A stretch of 13,877 nt of DNA from Bacteroidota bacterium (GTDB lineage: Bacteria; Bacteroidota; Ignavibacteria; SZUA-365). Location: assembly GCA_018224415.1 (NCBI GenBank), contig JAGTUZ010000133.1, positions 1-13,877 of the forward strand. The letters are read 5' to 3'. Both the position numbers and the translations under genes were made by a program. The notes beneath the pieces were generated by a model. That model worked only from the letters and a program-made list of their open reading frames with translations, was not told the origin of the DNA and ran no database searches. The first letter of the stretch is position 1, and each line of letters starts with the position of its first letter. Shown in pieces: positions 1 to 6,961 of the stretch.

Positions 1-42
1 GCGGGAATCGGGAAAGTCGAGTCCGAGAATGAGAACGAGTTC

Positions 43-119
43 AAGGGACCCCCGCGCACCAGCGCGGGAGGTCGACAGAGTCGGTCTCCACTGCCCGCGC
101 TGGTGCGCGGGGGTCCCTT
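43..119. repeat. Perfect 26-bp inverted repeat built from two REP-like palindromes, just 3' of dgt
   Basis: Bases 43-68 are the exact reverse complement of 94-119, with a 25-nt spacer. Each arm is itself a palindrome: CCCGCGC-ACCA-GCGCGGG at 51-68 and CCCGCGC-TGGT-GCGCGGG at 94-111. The region can therefore fold as one long stem or as two short 7-bp hairpins with 4-nt loops. It begins 6 nt beyond the dgt stop codon, read on the minus strand. No T-run follows the stem on either strand, so it is not a classic intrinsic terminator. The paired inverted layout resembles a BIME made of two REP elements. That comparison is an inference. Confidence 0.85.
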
Positions 120-125
120 CCGTCC

Positions 126-1532
126 TCACACGCGGTCGAACAGCGACCCGCTTCCCGGCTGGAACAGCCGGTTGTACATGCGTTCGGCATACGAGTCGGT
201 CATGCCTGCGATGTAGTCGGCGAGCACGCGCAGGCGGGCGGCCTCGTCCGCGGCTTCGCGCAGCAGGTGGCCGTGCTTGCCGCCGAGCAGCTCGGGGGAG
301 TGCAGAAGGGCGTCGTACATGCGCTCGATGATGATGCCGCCACGATACTCGAGGCTTTGCACGGCGGGACCGTTGATCACATGGTCGTACACCGAATCCT
401 TGAGCGCGTCGAGTGCCATGCGATGGTCGTGGGGGAGGGTGATGGTCCAGCGCAGGCGGGGGTGGACAAAGCCTTCGTCTTCCCGCAGTTCGGCGGCGGA
501 GACGAGCATGGAGATCAGAGCCGAGGCCGCGCCTTTCTTTTCGTGCACGGCATCGCGGCTGGAACCGCCGGCGCCGCGCGCCATCTGCGTGATCAGCGTC
601 GCATAGCGGTCGAACACCGCCGGGTCGTCGAAGCGCGTGCGATCGAGATAGCCGACAATCGTGTCCGGTGAAATGAGGCGGGAGAAAAAGGCGTCTTCCA
701 CGTCATGCGTACCGTAGGCGATGTCGTCGGCCAGTTCGACGATGCTCGCTTCGAGCGTCTTGTGTATCGTGCGCGCATGTTTTCCGTCGTGCGTCTCGAA
801 ACGCAGGAAGCGTTCGCGGTCGGCCGCCGGGAAGGGCGCGAGCAGCCAGTCCAGCAGCGGCGCTTCCTCGTTGTGGATGCATTTCGGTGGGGCCCATGGT
901 TTGAACGGCGGACACACGGCCGTGTCGGGATAGCATTCGGGATTGACCAGGTCACGATACAACCGTGGGTATTTCAGCACGGCCTGCAGTGTGGCGCGTG
1001 TGAGGTTGAGTCCGTTGCGTTCACTGTGCGCCTCGAGCGTGTCGCTGGTGAGCAGCCGCAGGGTTTGTCCGTTGCCCTCGAAACCGTTGTCGCGTCCGGG
1101 CCAGCGTGTCCACACGCAGTGATTGAGCGCCTCCTCGCCGCGGTGTCCGAACGGCGGATGTCCGAGATCATGTGCCAGGCAGGCGGCTTCGATCAGGCTG
1201 GTATCTACCGGTCCCCCCAGCGGCTCGAATTCCGCCTTGACCGCACCCAGCGGATAGCCCGGCCACACGAGGCGGTTGACCACTGCCGCAAGTCCGCGGC
1301 CGATATTGCTGACTTCCAGCGAATGCGTCAGCCGCGTGCGCAGGAACTCCGACTCGTTGAGCGCGAAGATTTGCGTCTTCGACTGCAGACGTCGGAAGGA
1401 GAAGCTGTGGATGATGCGCGCGCGGTCGCGTTCAAAAGGATCGCGGTGTTCACCCGGGCGCGCGGAAGTGCCGCTCAGGCGTTCGCTGTCCTCGGCATGG
1501 TACAGCGGGGAGACATGATAGAAGGGATGCAT
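126..1532 (-). CDS. dgt: Deoxyguanosinetriphosphate triphosphohydrolase (HD-domain dNTPase)
   Basis: This 468-aa cytosolic enzyme is predicted to hydrolyse dGTP and possibly other dNTPs to the deoxynucleoside plus triphosphate, which affects dNTP pool balance. The HD metal site is complete: H70 in RLTHSLEV, H121-D122 in AHDLGHPPFGH, and D270 in ELADDIAYGTHD. The family's N-terminal signature FERDRARIIHSFSFRRLQSK (residues 33-52) and the FEGNGQTLR segment (151-159) are also present. Length is in the family range, nearer to E. coli Dgt (about 505 aa) than to the shortest homologues. The ATG at 1532 is the first that includes the whole conserved N-terminus, and no good Shine-Dalgarno precedes it. 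The gene stands alone, divergent from lptD, and ends in a strong palindromic element at 43-119. Substrate preference cannot be read from the sequence. Confidence 0.95.
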   Translation of the reverse strand: MHPFYHVSPLYHAEDSERLSGTSARPGEHRDPFERDRARIIHSFSFRRLQSKTQIFALNESEFLRTRLTHSLEVSNIGRGLAAVVNRLVWPGYPLGAVKAEFEPLGGPVDTSLIEAACLAHDLGHPPFGHRGEEALNHCVWTRWPGRDNGFEGNGQTLRLLTSDTLEAHSERNGLNLTRATLQAVLKYPRLYRDLVNPECYPDTAVCPPFKPWAPPKCIHNEEAPLLDWLLAPFPAADRERFLRFETHDGKHARTIHKTLEASIVELADDIAYGTHDVEDAFFSRLISPDTIVGYLDRTRFDDPAVFDRYATLITQMARGAGGSSRDAVHEKKGAASALISMLVSAAELREDEGFVHPRLRWTITLPHDHRMALDALKDSVYDHVINGPAVQSLEYRGGIIIERMYDALLHSPELLGGKHGHLLREAADEAARLRVLADYIAGMTDSYAERMYNRLFQPGSGSLFDRV

Positions 1533-1668
1533 GCGGCAATCTACGGAAAATTCGTCGTGCGATGGAAACGGTCAGCAATATATCCGTTTCGCCGGACACG
1601 CCGTTTTCGTACTTTATTTGATCCATCATCGCGGGATTTCACGGAGTCCCGCCGCACCCATCCCCTAC
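1533..1668. promoter_or_regulatory. Divergent intergenic region between dgt and lptD
   Basis: These 136 bp separate two divergent starts, so they should hold both promoters. On the minus strand, TATATT (bases 1577-1582 read in reverse) sits about 45 nt upstream of the dgt ATG and could be a -10 box, but I see no good -35. On the plus strand, the AT-rich TACTTTATTTG at 1610-1620 lies about 50 nt upstream of the lptD GTG and weakly resembles -10 elements, including the TAnnTTTG type of Bacteroidetes. No operator-like palindrome stands out. Both box assignments are by eye and weak. Confidence 0.35.
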
Positions 1669-4473
1669 GTGAACAGATCGCACCATATTGCGGCGTTATT
1701 TATCCTCATCCTGGCGCTTCTCGTGCCGGTGACACTGCATGCGCAAGTGGAAAGCGCTGCGACGCCCGCCGACACTGTTGCGACGCCCGCCGACACTGTT
1801 GCGACGCCCGCCGACTCCGGTGCGACAGAGAACGAGGCGGCGAGCCGGCAGCGGCTGCCCCTGCGGCTGTCGCCCGACGACAGTCTGCTGACCTTCGGTG
1901 ACAGCCTGGGCACATCGCAGGACAGCCTGGGCACATCGCAGGACAGCCTGACGTTGTGGGCGCGCAAGGATGCGGTTGATACGATTATCGTGTACAAGGC
2001 GCAGGATTCGGTTGTCTACGTGCTTTCGGACAAGCGCATGTACATGTACGACGAAGCGGCGATCGATTACGGGAAGACCGCCATCCGTGCGGCGCGCATC
2101 ACCATCAACTGGGACAATTCCACGATCACCGCCGCCGGTGTTTCGGATTCCGTCGCGGGTGGAAAGCCGCGCGGCACGCCGGTGCTCAAGGAGGGGTCGG
2201 ACGAATACACCGGCGAGGCGATGACCTTCAACTTCAAGACGGAGAAAGGCGTCATCAGCAAGGGACAGACAGCCATCGACGAAGGTTTCTATCTCGGCGA
2301 ACGCATCAAGCGCATTTCGCCCGATGAGTATTTCATCGGCGGGGGACGGTATACAACCTGCGACAATCCGGAGCACAAACATTATTATTTCGGATCGGCA
2401 GAGATGAAATTCGTTCCCAACGAGGTGGTGGTGGCCCGGCCGATCACGTTCTATGTCGAGGACATTCCGCTGTTCTGGCTGCCCTTTGCTGTCATCCCCA
2501 CCAGCAAGGGACGCGCCTCGGGCATCATTGTGCCGTCCTTCGGCGAATCGGGCACGCGCGGCCGCTACCTGCTGCGCGGCGGGTACTATCTCGCGATGAG
2601 CGATTACTGGGACCTCGCCCTCACCGGTGACGTGTATTCCAAGGGCGGATACCTGCTGCGGACGGATGTGCGCTACGCCCTGCGTTACAGTTTCAACGGC
2701 TCGGTTTCCGCGACCTACGGGCGGCAGACCTACAACGTCGGCAACGTGAACGCCGCCGACGACCAGCCCGGGACGGATTGGAGCCTGAGTATCAATCATG
2801 CGCAGGAGATCGACCCGACATCGCGTATCAACGTCGATTTTTCCTTCCTCACGAATTCCTACTACCAGAATTTCTCGAACAACCTCAACGAGCTGCTGAA
2901 CCAGACCGCACGTTCCACCGCACTGTATACGAAAAGCTGGGAAGGAACGTCGAGCAGCATGTCGGTCGGCATCACCCGCGACCAGAACCTGGTCAACGGC
3001 ACCTACACCATGTCGCTGCCCGACGTGTCATTCAACCAGTCGCAGGTCTATCCCTTCCGCAGCTCAGACGGCTTTGCGGATTCCTGGTACGAGATGATCG
3101 GCTTCAATTACAGCGGCAAGCTGCTCAACCGCATCCAGTTGAAGGAATTCAGCACCGGGGAGCGGGACACGCTGGACCAGCCGATCATGACCAAGGAGCG
3201 CTTCGACCGCCGCGGCATGCGGCACTCGGTGTCTTTGCTCGCCACGCCCAAGCTGGGTTTCTTTACCATCTCCCCGAGCGTTTCCTACGACGAGGTGTGG
3301 TATGACCATCGGCTGGAGCAATTCTACAATTCTGTAGATTCCGTGGTCGAGGCACGGGACGTGAACGGCTTCTTCACCTATCGTACGTTCCGGGCGAGCC
3401 TGACGGCCAGCACCAAGCTGTACGGCATGTTCGAGCCGGGTGCCTTCGGCATTCTCGGCATTCGCCACACGCTGCAGCCCTCGCTGAGTTACAACTGGAA
3501 CCCCGACTTCTCCTCCGAAGGCTGGGGCTACTGGCAGAGCTACGTTGACAGCACGGGCAATGATATGCGGTATGATCCGTATTCGGGATTTTCCTATCGT
3601 CCGGGCGAAGTCTTTGGCGGCGTGGGCGGCGGCGAGTCGCAGACCATCGGGATGAACCTCTCCAATATTTTCGAGATGAAAATCGATCCGCGGGAGGACG
3701 ACACCACAGCCACGCCACGGAAATTCCAGCTCTTCTCCCTCAACGCGAGTTCGAACTACAACATTGTGAAGGACAGCATGAAGCTGGCGCCCGTGAATCT
3801 GTCCTTCCGCACCAGCATACAGGGCCTGCTCGACATTTACGGCGGTGCGACCTTCTCGCCGTATGCCTGGCAGCCGTCGGTGTATTCCTACGATGAAGAT
3901 GGAAATCTCCGACGTGTTGTCGCCGGACATGAGCTCGGCACCTACCTCTGGAAGCAGGAGGGAGGCGGTATCGCGCGCATGACGAATTTCAACGTCAACC
4001 TCTCGACCACCATCTCGCACGAGATGTTCAAATCGAAGACCGCGCCCGCGGTGGACAGCACGTCGCTCGATCTCGACGACGACGAGGACGACGGCTTCGC
4101 TCCCGCGAGCGATGAAAACGCGCCCTACAGCTTCAGCATCCCGTGGAACGTCTCGCTGGGCTACGATTACACGATGAATCAGGATAATCCGGAAAACAAG
4201 ACCCGGAATTCCGGTCTGCGGGCGAATCTGACCTTTTCGCTCACCCCGAGCTGGCATTTCACCATGAGCGGGTATTACGACATCGTCAACAAGGAAATCG
4301 GCGCGCCGCAGATCACGGTGCGCAAGGACCTGCACTGCTGGGAGATGAACTTCAACTGGGTGCCCTCCGGTCCCTACCGCAATTTCTATTTCGTGCTGCG
4401 CCTCAAAGCCTCACAGCTGCAGGATATCAAGCTGGAGAAGCGTGGGTCTGATCGGGAGGTCTACGGATATTGA
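1669..4473 (+). CDS. lptD: LPS-assembly outer membrane protein LptD (OstA-like)
   Basis: LptD is the outer-membrane barrel that receives lipopolysaccharide from the periplasmic Lpt bridge and inserts it into the outer leaflet. The predicted protein is 934 aa from a GTG start chosen because it yields a classic signal peptide (NRSHH, a hydrophobic core, then ALLVPVTLHAQ, cut near residue 26). The frame is open back to an ATG at 1531, but that would put 46 unlikely residues before the signal. Residues about 30-95 are a low-complexity linker with two tandem repeats. Residues about 100-250 form the LptA/OstA-like periplasmic domain. PLFWLPFAVIPTSKGRASG (267-285) followed by IIVPSFGESG marks the entry to the barrel, which fills the rest and shows aromatic-rich alternating strands. 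The mature protein has only two cysteines, C231 and C890. An acidic loop (DLDDDEDDG) is probably surface exposed. No convincing Shine-Dalgarno is seen. Confidence 0.9.
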   Translation: MNRSHHIAALFILILALLVPVTLHAQVESAATPADTVATPADTVATPADSGATENEAASRQRLPLRLSPDDSLLTFGDSLGTSQDSLGTSQDSLTLWARKDAVDTIIVYKAQDSVVYVLSDKRMYMYDEAAIDYGKTAIRAARITINWDNSTITAAGVSDSVAGGKPRGTPVLKEGSDEYTGEAMTFNFKTEKGVISKGQTAIDEGFYLGERIKRISPDEYFIGGGRYTTCDNPEHKHYYFGSAEMKFVPNEVVVARPITFYVEDIPLFWLPFAVIPTSKGRASGIIVPSFGESGTRGRYLLRGGYYLAMSDYWDLALTGDVYSKGGYLLRTDVRYALRYSFNGSVSATYGRQTYNVGNVNAADDQPGTDWSLSINHAQEIDPTSRINVDFSFLTNSYYQNFSNNLNELLNQTARSTALYTKSWEGTSSSMSVGITRDQNLVNGTYTMSLPDVSFNQSQVYPFRSSDGFADSWYEMIGFNYSGKLLNRIQLKEFSTGERDTLDQPIMTKERFDRRGMRHSVSLLATPKLGFFTISPSVSYDEVWYDHRLEQFYNSVDSVVEARDVNGFFTYRTFRASLTASTKLYGMFEPGAFGILGIRHTLQPSLSYNWNPDFSSEGWGYWQSYVDSTGNDMRYDPYSGFSYRPGEVFGGVGGGESQTIGMNLSNIFEMKIDPREDDTTATPRKFQLFSLNASSNYNIVKDSMKLAPVNLSFRTSIQGLLDIYGGATFSPYAWQPSVYSYDEDGNLRRVVAGHELGTYLWKQEGGGIARMTNFNVNLSTTISHEMFKSKTAPAVDSTSLDLDDDEDDGFAPASDENAPYSFSIPWNVSLGYDYTMNQDNPENKTRNSGLRANLTFSLTPSWHFTMSGYYDIVNKEIGAPQITVRKDLHCWEMNFNWVPSGPYRNFYFVLRLKASQLQDIKLEKRGSDREVYGY
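1759..1821 (+). repeat. 21-bp tandem repeat in lptD (two exact copies plus one diverged)
   Basis: Units at 1759-1779 and 1780-1800 are identical. The third, 1801-1821, matches for its first 15 bases and then diverges. In frame they encode ATPADTV, ATPADTV and ATPADSG, directly after the signal peptide. Exact identity at synonymous positions points to recent duplication, not selection for a protein motif. Confidence 0.95.
1900..1950 (+). repeat. Second 21-bp tandem repeat in lptD (two exact copies plus 9 bp)
   Basis: Bases 1900-1920 and 1921-1941 are identical, and 1942-1950 repeats the first nine bases. They encode DSLGTSQ, DSLGTSQ and DSL in the linker before the OstA-like domain. The unit has the same length as the repeat at 1759 but an unrelated sequence. 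Confidence 0.95.
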
Positions 4474-4480
4474 GGCGCGG

Positions 4481-4529
4481 GAGGAGTAAGGGAGGGAGGA
4501 GTAAGGGAGGGAGGAGTAAGGGAGGGAGG
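4481..4529 (+). repeat. Three exact 15-bp tandem repeats after the lptD stop
   Basis: GAGGAGTAAGGGAGG occurs at 4481-4495, 4496-4510 and 4511-4525, with GAGG starting a fourth copy. The last copy forms the outer part of the left arm of the hairpin at 4509-4592. The complementary right arm carries only one copy. Confidence 0.95.
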
Positions 4530-4592
4530 TTGCCGAGGACGCAGAGAAGATTTTCACCGCGTCCTCGGCAACCTCCCTCCCTTACTCCTCCC
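4509..4592 (+). terminator. 34-bp perfect hairpin 3' of lptD
   Basis: Bases 4509-4542 are exactly complementary to 4559-4592, around a 16-nt loop that includes GATTTT. The structure starts about 35 nt after the lptD stop; with the tandem repeats the whole element begins within 8 nt of it. No T-run follows the right arm, so intrinsic termination is uncertain. It may instead block 3' exonucleases or be a mobile or repetitive palindrome. The inverted repeat is certain; the terminator role is an inference. Confidence 0.6.
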
Positions 4593-4635
4593 CCGCCTGC
4601 GACGTTACCGCCGTTTGTGCATCCCATTTTTTACG

Positions 4636-4664
4636 TTGCCGCTCGCGGCTGAATGTGCTAATTT
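4636..4664 (+). promoter_or_regulatory. Candidate dsbD promoter
   Basis: TTGCCG (4636-4641), a 17-nt spacer and TAATTT (4659-4664) preceded by TGC (extended -10) fit a sigma-70-type promoter. The same bases also weakly fit the Bacteroidetes TTG-N20-TAnnTTTG pattern. Transcription would begin near 4671 and leave a leader of about 35 nt before the dsbD ATG. The -10 matches the consensus at only half its positions, so the evidence is position and spacing more than sequence. Confidence 0.35.
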
Positions 4665-4705
4665 TCAATGATTGACCTCTTTTCGCACTGAAAGAAGCAA
4701 CTCCC

Positions 4706-6724
4706 ATGAAGCGATTCGCGATTCTTTTCCCCGCCGGTCTCGTCCTCACCCTCATGCTCACAGCATCGCTGACGGCCCAGGAGGCCGCGAAGTGGAGCGC
4801 GAAGCCCGTTTCCGCTACGGTGAAGGCGGGCGGGACGGTGGAGGTGAAAGTAACGGCTGACGTGATCGACGGTTGGTACATTTACTCCACCACGCCGCAG
4901 GAGGAGGGCCCGGTACCGACGGATATCGTTTTTGCCGAAAACGCCCCGTTGCAGCGTACGGGCAAGATCCGCCAGCCGAAGCCCATCGTGAAATACGACG
5001 AGAATTTCGGCGTCGACACGGAATATTATGACAAGGACGTCACCTTCACGGTGACCGCCAAGGTGAAGGCGAACGCCAAACCCGGCAAGCAGAAGGTCCT
5101 GGTGGAAGTGACATTCATGGCCTGCAACGACCGCATGTGCCTGCCCCCCAAGACCGTGGAACTGCCCTTCGATATCACGATCGAGGCCGGTGATGCCTCG
5201 CAGGGCGCAGAAGAGGCGACGGGCGAGGTCGACGCCGCAGCCACTGCGGTCGAGGAAGGCACCGGGACGGAAGACACACAGGTCTCCGAGGAAGCCGCAT
5301 CCGCCGGAACGGAAAATGCCGAGGAAGAGGAATCTCTCGGCTACGGTGACGAACGTGACGTCGAGCGGGCGAGAAAGGAGGGATTCTGGGCCTATATCGG
5401 ACTCGCCATGTCCGTCGGCGCGCTGGCGCTGCTCACGCCCTGCGTTTTCCCGATGATTCCCATCACCGTGAGCTTTTTCACCAAGCGCGAGGCCGCGACG
5501 CGATTTCAGTCCGTCCGTGACGCGCTTATCTATTCCTTCGGTATCATCTTCACCTTCACCGGACTGGGGATACTCCTGGCGCTGATATTCGGGGCGTCAG
5601 GGATAAACCAGTTTGCTGCGAATCCATGGATGAACATCCTGATCGCGCTGGTCTTTATCGTTTTCGCCTTGAATCTCTTTGGTCTGTTTGAAATCGTGGT
5701 GCCGTCGGGCATCCTGACCAAGCTCACTGTGGCCTCGGGCAGCGGACGGGGCATCACCAGCCTGCTGCTGATGGGGCTCACCTTCACGCTGACCAGCTTC
5801 ACCTGCACGGTGCCCTTCGTCGGCACGGTCATGGTCGCGGCGGCGAAAGGGGAGATCTGGTGGTCCATCGTCGGCATGCTGGCGTTTTCCACTGTATTCG
5901 CCCTGCCGTTTTTCCTGCTCGCACTGTTTCCCTCCTGGTTGAAATCCATGCCCAAGAGCGGCGGATGGCTCAACTCGGTCAAGGTGGTCATGGGCTTCCT
6001 CGAAATCGCCGCAGCCATGAAGTTCATTTCCAACGTGGACCTGATCTGGGGAATCGGCGTGCTCAGCCGTGACCTCTTCCTGAGCTTCTGGGTCGGCATC
6101 GGCATTCTGATCAGCGTGTACCTTCTGGGCAAGTTCCTCTTGCCTCATGACAGTCCGCTGGAGAAAGTCGGCGTGATGCGCATGCTGTGGGCGACGTTCT
6201 TCCTTGGCATCACGGTGTACCTGTTCACGGGCCTCAACGACAAACCACTCGGCGAACTCGACGCCTTCCTTCCACCGATGAACTACTCGGTGACCATCGA
6301 GGCCGCGTCCATGGGAGACATCGGACCGGCTCCCGGGGGACAGCAGCATGGAGAGGAGGAGCGTTGGTTCTCTGACTACGACGATGCCCTGGCGGTGGCG
6401 AAGGCCGAGAACAAGCCCGTGTTCCTCGACTTCACCGGTTTTGCCTGCACGAACTGCCGTTGGATGGAGGCGAATATCTTTCCACGACCGGATGTGAAGG
6501 CATTGTTCAAGGACTATGTGCTCGTGCGCCTGTACACCGACGGACGGGGCACGGTCTACGACCGCAACCGCGAATTCCAGGAATCCCGTTTCGGCACTGT
6601 CGCACTGCCGCTGTACGTGACCCTCACAAACGACGACGAAAAAATCGCGGCCTTCCCCGGAATGACACGCAAACCGGAGGAATTCATCCGATTTCTCAAG
6701 GACGGCCTGAACAAGGCCCTGTAG
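4706..6724 (+). CDS. dsbD: Thiol:disulfide interchange protein DsbD
   Basis: DsbD carries electrons from cytoplasmic thioredoxin across the inner membrane to periplasmic thiol proteins (disulfide isomerases, cytochrome c maturation). The 672-aa protein has all three modules. A signal peptide (1 to about 24) precedes the periplasmic alpha domain (about 25-160) with the pair C140/C145 in FMACNDRMCLPP. An acidic Glu/Ala/Thr-rich linker (about 161-222) follows. The CcdA-like membrane domain has about eight helices (226-512) with C246 in LTPCVFPMIP and C367 in FTCTVPFVGT. The C-terminal thioredoxin fold has C581/C584 in FACTNCRWME and a cis-proline candidate at P635 in VALPLY. All six redox cysteines expected for the family are present. 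The start is the ATG before the signal peptide, with only a weak purine-rich stretch (AAAGAAG) upstream. It appears monocistronic, bounded by hairpins on both sides. Confidence 0.96.
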   Translation: MKRFAILFPAGLVLTLMLTASLTAQEAAKWSAKPVSATVKAGGTVEVKVTADVIDGWYIYSTTPQEEGPVPTDIVFAENAPLQRTGKIRQPKPIVKYDENFGVDTEYYDKDVTFTVTAKVKANAKPGKQKVLVEVTFMACNDRMCLPPKTVELPFDITIEAGDASQGAEEATGEVDAAATAVEEGTGTEDTQVSEEAASAGTENAEEEESLGYGDERDVERARKEGFWAYIGLAMSVGALALLTPCVFPMIPITVSFFTKREAATRFQSVRDALIYSFGIIFTFTGLGILLALIFGASGINQFAANPWMNILIALVFIVFALNLFGLFEIVVPSGILTKLTVASGSGRGITSLLLMGLTFTLTSFTCTVPFVGTVMVAAAKGEIWWSIVGMLAFSTVFALPFFLLALFPSWLKSMPKSGGWLNSVKVVMGFLEIAAAMKFISNVDLIWGIGVLSRDLFLSFWVGIGILISVYLLGKFLLPHDSPLEKVGVMRMLWATFFLGITVYLFTGLNDKPLGELDAFLPPMNYSVTIEAASMGDIGPAPGGQQHGEEERWFSDYDDALAVAKAENKPVFLDFTGFACTNCRWMEANIFPRPDVKALFKDYVLVRLYTDGRGTVYDRNREFQESRFGTVALPLYVTLTNDDEKIAAFPGMTRKPEEFIRFLKDGLNKAL

Positions 6725-6760
6725 CGTCCCGCCTTTGGCGTCCCGCGCGCCGAGGCAAGA

Positions 6761-6816
6761 CGCAGTACGCAGTGCGCAGGAGAACGGCCTCCTGCCTCCT
6801 GCGTACTGCATACTGC
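6761..6816 (+). repeat. Inverted repeat built of heptamers, 3' of dsbD
   Basis: The left arm (6762-6782) pairs with 6796-6816 over 21 positions, with one G-U and one C-A mismatch, around a 13-nt loop. The left arm is made of three tandem heptamers, CGCAGTA, CGCAGTG and CGCAGGA (6761-6781), and the right arm carries the matching TCCTGCG, TACTGCA, TACTGCA. It lies immediately before the dsbD terminator, with no spacer, and belongs to the same structured region of about 110 nt. Confidence 0.8.
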
Positions 6817-6872
6817 ACGAAAGCGAACGCCAAAGGCGTTCGCTTTCGTTTTGGCGTTCGCTTTCGCTTTTT
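6817..6872 (+). terminator. Rho-independent terminator of dsbD with a duplicated 3' arm
   Basis: Bases 6817-6831 pair perfectly with 6835-6849 (15 bp, loop AAA), and the stem runs into TTTT at 6849-6852. The 14-nt right arm GGCGTTCGCTTTCG is then repeated exactly at 6853-6866, followed by CTTTTT. The left arm could therefore pair with either copy, each followed by a T-run. This is the most convincing terminator in the window. It separates dsbD from the idi operon. Confidence 0.85.
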
Positions 6873-6886
6873 GCGAGCTTCTTTCG

Positions 6887-6892
6887 TATTAT
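6887..6892 (+). promoter_or_regulatory. Possible -10 box for the idi-pgi operon
   Basis: TATTAT lies in the AT-rich stretch CTTTCGTATTATATC, just after the dsbD terminator and about 70 nt before the idi ATG. No good -35 hexamer is found at the usual distance; the upstream bases belong to the terminator's second 3' arm. The call rests on position and the -10-like sequence only. Confidence 0.3.
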
Positions 6893-6961
6893 ATCGGACA
6901 ATGCCAAAACGGCCCTCCCGATGCCGATTCGGGAGATTGTGGCACCCAGGAGCTGCGGTCG

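Noticed and set aside
705..1901. Long open frame on the plus strand opposite dgt, running into the lptD 5' region
   Set aside because: It is antisense to a clear HD-domain enzyme, and its product is Arg/His/Cys-rich with no recognisable motif. High GC at third codon positions keeps antisense frames open here.
4427..4652. Small frames on both strands through the 15-bp repeats (Ser/Lys/Gly- or Leu/Pro-rich)
   Set aside because: The reading frames exist only because the 15-bp unit is a multiple of three; there is no start context and they lie in a hairpin.
6851..6961. N-terminal extension of idi from an upstream ATG
   Set aside because: The extra 37 codons are terminator repeat and leader; the ATG at 6962 has a good AGGAG and places RKKDH at the normal position.
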